Shown: piece after piece, positions 60,092-64,000 of the stretch
How positions within the stretch are numbered: the first letter of the stretch is position 1
How the letters are laid out: every line of letters begins with the position of its first letter
Source: Cellulomonas sp. C5510
Lineage (GTDB): Bacteria; Actinomycetota; Actinomycetes; Actinomycetales; Cellulomonadaceae
DNA length: 64,000 nt
Assembly (NCBI RefSeq): GCF_019797765.1
Contig: NZ_CP081862.1
Location: forward strand, 3,658,001 to 3,722,000
Direction: 5' to 3'
Made by a program: the position numbers and the translations under genes
The notes under the pieces: generated by a model
Databases searched by the model: none
Seen by the model: only the letters and a program-made list of their open reading frames with translations
What the model was told of the DNA's origin: nothing

Positions 60092-63000
60092 TCACCATGA
60101 CGGCGACGGCGGGACGGGCTGCTGGTCGGTGGCGGCGGACGGCGACGGCTCGCCGTCCGCGTCAGGAGCCGCGAGGGCACGACGGCCCCGGCGGGTCCCG
60201 GACTGGAAGCTCGACAGGCGGTCACGCAGCCCGTCGGCGTCCCGCGCGGCCGCCCGGCCCGGCTCGGGCGCGGACAGCTCGGGGGCTGCCGGGATCGAGG
60301 TCGGCACGCGGCGCGTCAGCGATTCCCCGGCCGGCCGCGCGTCGATCTTCGGCCGGTACGCGGACAGCTGGCTCAGCTCGCTCAACGCCTGCTCCTGGAT
60401 GTCGGCTCGCAGGGCGAGCATCGCGGCGGCCTCCGGGTCCATGCCACCCTGCCGCCGGGCACCCTCGGGGCCGCCGGACTGCGCGGACGCCGTCGTCTGC
60501 GGACCGCCCGGGCCCTGCGGCGACCAGGCCGACGCCCACGTGCTGATGTCCCGCGGCGGACGGCGCTCGCCGGCGGGCACAGCGACGGGCTCGGGGGCGG
60601 GCGGCGGGACCACACCGGGCGTCCGCCGCAGGAGCGGTCCGGCGTCGTCGGCCGGAGGGGCGATCGACCACGCGACCTCGCCGTCGGCGTCGGGCTGCGC
60701 CGCGACGGGCGCGAGGTCGGGCAGCGGCGGGGCGAGGTCGGCGGGGCCGGCGGACGGGCCGGGCAGCGGCACCGGCCCGGCCGGGGCGACCGGGGCGGGC
60801 AGCGCCGCATCGTGCCCGTGGGCGTCCGCGGCGGGCGACGACGGGGCGAGGAACGGGTCGACGGGGAACGCACCGGCGGGCGCCGCGTCGTCGGGGGTCG
60901 GCGTGTCGAGCGGGTGCCACCCCGCGGCGGGCAGCCAGGCGGCGCCTCCCGGGGCGGGGGCCGCACCGGGCGCGGCCCCCGCGGCGTCGCCGGGCTGCTG
61001 TGCGGGGGCTCCGGGGCGGCGTGCGCGCCACGGGCGGACCGCCGGGCAGGAGCCGCCGGGGACGCGGCCGGCGCGGGGACGGCCGGTGCTGCCGGCGCCG
61101 GCTCGGCCGGGGACGCGACGGGAGCGGACGTGGCCGGTGCGGCCGCAGCCGGCGAGGCGGGGGGTGCCTCCCGCCGGCGGCGCAGCGAGAAGAACGAGCG
61201 TCGGGCGCGCTGCCGGCGCGGCCGCTCGGCGGGCGGGGCCGGGTCGTCGCCGCGCACGAGCTCCGCGAAGTCGGGCAGGGCGGGCGGCGCGACGGGCGCG
61301 TCCGGCAGGAACGCACCCGGCGCCGCGCCGTCCGTCGCGGGCCCGTCCGGCAGGAACGCACCCGGCAGGGCGCCGTCCGTCGCGGGCCCGTCCGGCAGGA
61401 ACGCATCCGGCGCGATCGGGCTCGGCGGGAACGGATCCGACGCCACCAGGTCCGGCACGGACGGCGTGGACGGCTCCGGCGCGGCGGGAACCGCTCCGGA
61501 GCCCAGGAACGCCTCGGGCTCCCCCGACCGCCAGGCGGGCTCCACGTCCCACGCGGCGCCGGGCACGTCGCCCCGGGCCGGCGTCGTCGCGGGCGGGGTG
61601 TCCTGCGGCGGGAGGACCTGCGTCTCGTCGGACCAGCGCGACGGGTCCGGCGGCGCGAACGCCGTCCCGGCCCAGACCTGCGAGTCGAGCGCCGGGTCGT
61701 CGGGCACGAGGCCGGGGACCACGAGCGGCTCCGGCTCCGCGGGGGCGGCGACAGCGGGGTCGTCCACCACCGCGGGGACGTCGGCCCGCGGCCACGCGGA
61801 CGCCGCACCGTCGTCTCCCGGGACGTCCGCGGGCCACCCGGGAGCGGGGACGTCCTGCGGGGACGACTCCTCCGCGGGCTCCGCGGCCGTGCCGGGAGCG
61901 AGTCCGTCCGGGCCGGGACCGGCGGTCACCGGCGCACCGCCGGCGGCGAGCGCGTCACGTCCGCGGAAGCCGGCGAACAGACCGCCGCGCGGGGCTGCGG
62001 GCATCCGCTCCGCGACCGTCCGGTCCTCGCCGGCACCGGGGGTCTCGGTTCCACCCGCGGCGGGGCCGCGGGTCGGCAGCGCCGGGCCGCGGCTGGGGAG
62101 CGCGGCGGGAGCACCGCTCGGTGCGACCATCGGCGTCCAGCCGCCCGCCTCCGCGGCCACCTCGGGGGCCAGGGTCGCCTCGGCGGGCGCGGGCAGCACC
62201 ACGTCCTGCTCGGCGGGCGCCCCGTCGGGCGACGCGCCCGGCGTGCGTCGGCGCGGCAGGCCCGTGGGGGTCGCGCCGTCGGTCAGCGCGGCGAGGTCGA
62301 CGGGCACGGCGACGGGCGGCTCCGCGACCGGCAGCGCGCCCGTCTCGGGCCCGGCGGCACGCTGCGGCCCGGCGAGCCCGCCGGCGAGCGCCGGGTCGTG
62401 GGCCGTGAACAGCGCGACGGGGAACTCGACCACGGCGAGCGTGCCGGACGACGAGGTGGAGCGGGAGCGCTCCAGCCGGACCCGCGCACCGAGGCGCTGC
62501 GACAGCCGGGCGACCACGTACAGGCCGAGCCGCTGGGCTCCGAGCGCCTCGGTGGGCGACGTCGACCGGATCGTGGTGTTCGCCGCGGACAGCTCGTCGG
62601 GGGCCATGCCGAGGCCCTGGTCGGCGATGCGCACCACGACGTGGTCGCCCTCGACCGCCGTGGCGACCAGCACCGGCGTGCCGGGCTCCGAGAAGAGGGT
62701 GGCGTTCTCGAGCAGCTCCGCGAGCAGGTGCGCCGCGGCGAGCGCGTTGAACCCGTGCATCAGCGGGTCGGCGCCGAGGTCGAGCTGCACCCGGTCGTAC
62801 TGCTCGATCTCGGAGGACGCTGTGCGGACCACGTCGGACAGGGGCATCGCCTCGCGGAGGCGGCGGCCGGAGTCGATGCCGGCGAGCACGAGCAGCGACT
62901 CGGCGTTGCGGCGCATGCGGGTGGCGAGGTGGTCGAGGCGGAACAGGTTCGCCAGCGTCGCCGGGTCCTCCTCCGACCGCTCGAGGGAGTCGATGAACGC

Positions 63001-64000
63001 CAGCTGGCGGCCGAGGAGGACCTGGTCGCGACGGGCGACGTTGACGAACATCTCGGCGATCGACCCGCGCAGGGCCGCCTGCTCGCGGGCGACCTCGATG
63101 GTGGTCGCGTTGACGTCGTTGAACGCCTGCGCGAGCCGCCCGACCTCGTCCCGCGACTCCACGGGCAGGTTCGCCAGCGTCAGGTCGGGGGTCTCGCCGG
63201 GCACCGCCACCTGCTCGACCAGGCGCGGCAGCTCCTCGCGGACCTGGCCGGCCGCGACGGTCAGGCGCCGCAGCGGGACGACGATCCCGCGGGAGACGAC
63301 CAGCGCGATGAGGATCGACAGCGCGGCGGCGACGGCCGCGATGCCGCCGGTGATGAGGGCCTGCTCCCGGGCCTGGCTCGCGATGGTGTCGGCGCGGTCG
63401 CCCGCGGCGGTGAGGACCTGCGACGCGACGGGGCGCAGCACCGCGAGCTCGGCGTTCACCAGCGAGTTCCACCGCGTGGCGTCGACCTCGGCGATCGTCG
63501 CCGGGTTCCCCGACTCCAGGGCGAGCTGCATCGCCGTCAGGTCGGCGTCGCGCGAGGCGAGCTGCAGGCCGGGCAGACGCAGGGTGTTCGTGATCGACCG
63601 CGCGTCGTCGCGCGCCTGGTCCTGCACGGCGAACAGGGACGAGAGCTCGCGCACCTGGGCGCCGTCGGCACCGTCGGTCGCGATGACCTCGGCGGCCACC
63701 GGCTGGGCGCGCAGCACCTGCTCGATCGTGTCGGCGACCGCGCCGAAGGCCGACATGCGGCTCGCCAGGGACCGCTCGGACAGCGTCTCGGCGACCGTGA
63801 CGGGCACCTGGTTGTCCGCCCGGACGATGTCGGTGTAGTTGCTGTCGACCAGCGAGGGCGGGATGGAGCCCGCGTCCACGCGGTCGCGGATCTCGATGAG
63901 GCGGGTGTGCTGGTTGCTCGCGTTCTTCACCGCGTCGGCCACGCGCGCGTCCAGCCCGGACAGGTCCACCGACCGCAGCGCGACGCCCAGCGCCGCCACG
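60092..64000 (-). CDS. cvnA: conservon sensor histidine kinase CvnA, partial and frameshifted
   Basis: The N-terminus lies beyond the window. Seen are a nitrate-sensor-like extracytoplasmic helical domain (LASRMSAFGAVADTIEQVLR), a membrane helix (ITGGIAAVAAALSILIALVV), HAMP, a helical dimerisation region (VARRDQVLLGRQLAFIDSLE) and a GHKL ATPase (LLENATLFSEPG; IADQGLGMAPDEL; RLGLYVVARL). A very long Pro/Ala-rich tail follows. The typical CvnA ending (LRADIQEQALSELSQLSAYR; GLRDRLSSFQSGTRRG) is in a different frame from the kinase, with the switch near 61010-61040; the kinase frame alone would stop at 60382. So a one-base error or mutation sits in the disordered tail. The kinase signals to the CvnB-D proteins. 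Confidence 0.88.
61301..61410. repeat. 45-bp tandem repeat in the cvnA tail
   Basis: About 2.4 copies of a 45-bp unit (61301-61345, 61346-61390, then a partial copy) inside cvnA, encoding the repeated peptide GAFLPDGPATDGA in the disordered region between kinase and C-terminal motif. Confidence 0.85.

Overview
The window reads as a chromosome segment of a very GC-rich actinobacterium. The closest style I recognise is the Cellulomonas/Cellulomonadaceae group: LAXTG-type surface proteins, conservon (cvn) signalling genes, LacI-controlled glycoside hydrolase/ABC operons, frequent GTG starts and ATGA/GTGA gene overlaps. The genus is inference, not proof.

Region 1 (1-12.3 kb) is chromosomal: the end of an alpha/beta hydrolase, L-serine dehydratase (sdaA), an Lrp-type regulator divergent from an M20 amidohydrolase, an SDR oxidoreductase divergent from a TetR regulator with a clear double palindrome between them, two large secreted proteins ending in LATTG sorting signals, a universal stress protein and an AraC regulator.

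Region 2 (about 12.3-29.3 kb) is an accessory island, visibly lower in GC over 17-25 kb, abutting the 3' end of a tRNA-Arg gene. It carries plasmid-type maintenance genes (parA, a small RHH partner, an HTH replication/partition-type protein, a CTAGG repeat array and two parB remnants), a complete IS3-family element, an IS3 fragment, and a cluster that looks like a conflict/defence module: a protein with two GHKL ATPase domains (one Hsp90/MORC/MutL-like, one histidine-kinase-like), a receiver-type partner with a large unknown C-terminal domain, a DNA methyltransferase, a DUF1643-like protein and a coiled-coil protein. This is the strongest candidate for an undescribed system. No integrase or phage structural gene is present.

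Region 3 (29.3-49 kb) is chromosomal: a lipoprotein/MacAB-like efflux operon; a DUF4397 surface protein, class F-like sortase, ECF sigma factor and anti-sigma operon; a polysaccharide operon with a sugar transferase and a nucleotide-sugar dehydrogenase homologue that lacks its catalytic cysteine; an HTH regulator; a degenerate GGDEF/EAL-like protein; DUF4012; a threonine/serine exporter; YchJ; and two tRNA-Ser genes.

Region 4 (49-57.8 kb) is a LacI-regulated sugar operon (GH42, solute-binding lipoprotein, two permeases, GH31 alpha-xylosidase) with two identical operator palindromes, fitting uptake and trimming of galactosylated, xylosylated oligosaccharides such as those from xyloglucan. Region 5 (58.1-64 kb) has an orphan PIN protein and a cvnA-D conservon whose cvnA runs off the window.

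At least five genes (araC, parA, its small neighbour, the anti-sigma factor, cvnA) are broken by a one-base shift, mostly at a short homopolymer. This may reflect base-calling indels in the assembly rather than real pseudogenes and should be settled before biology is read into them.
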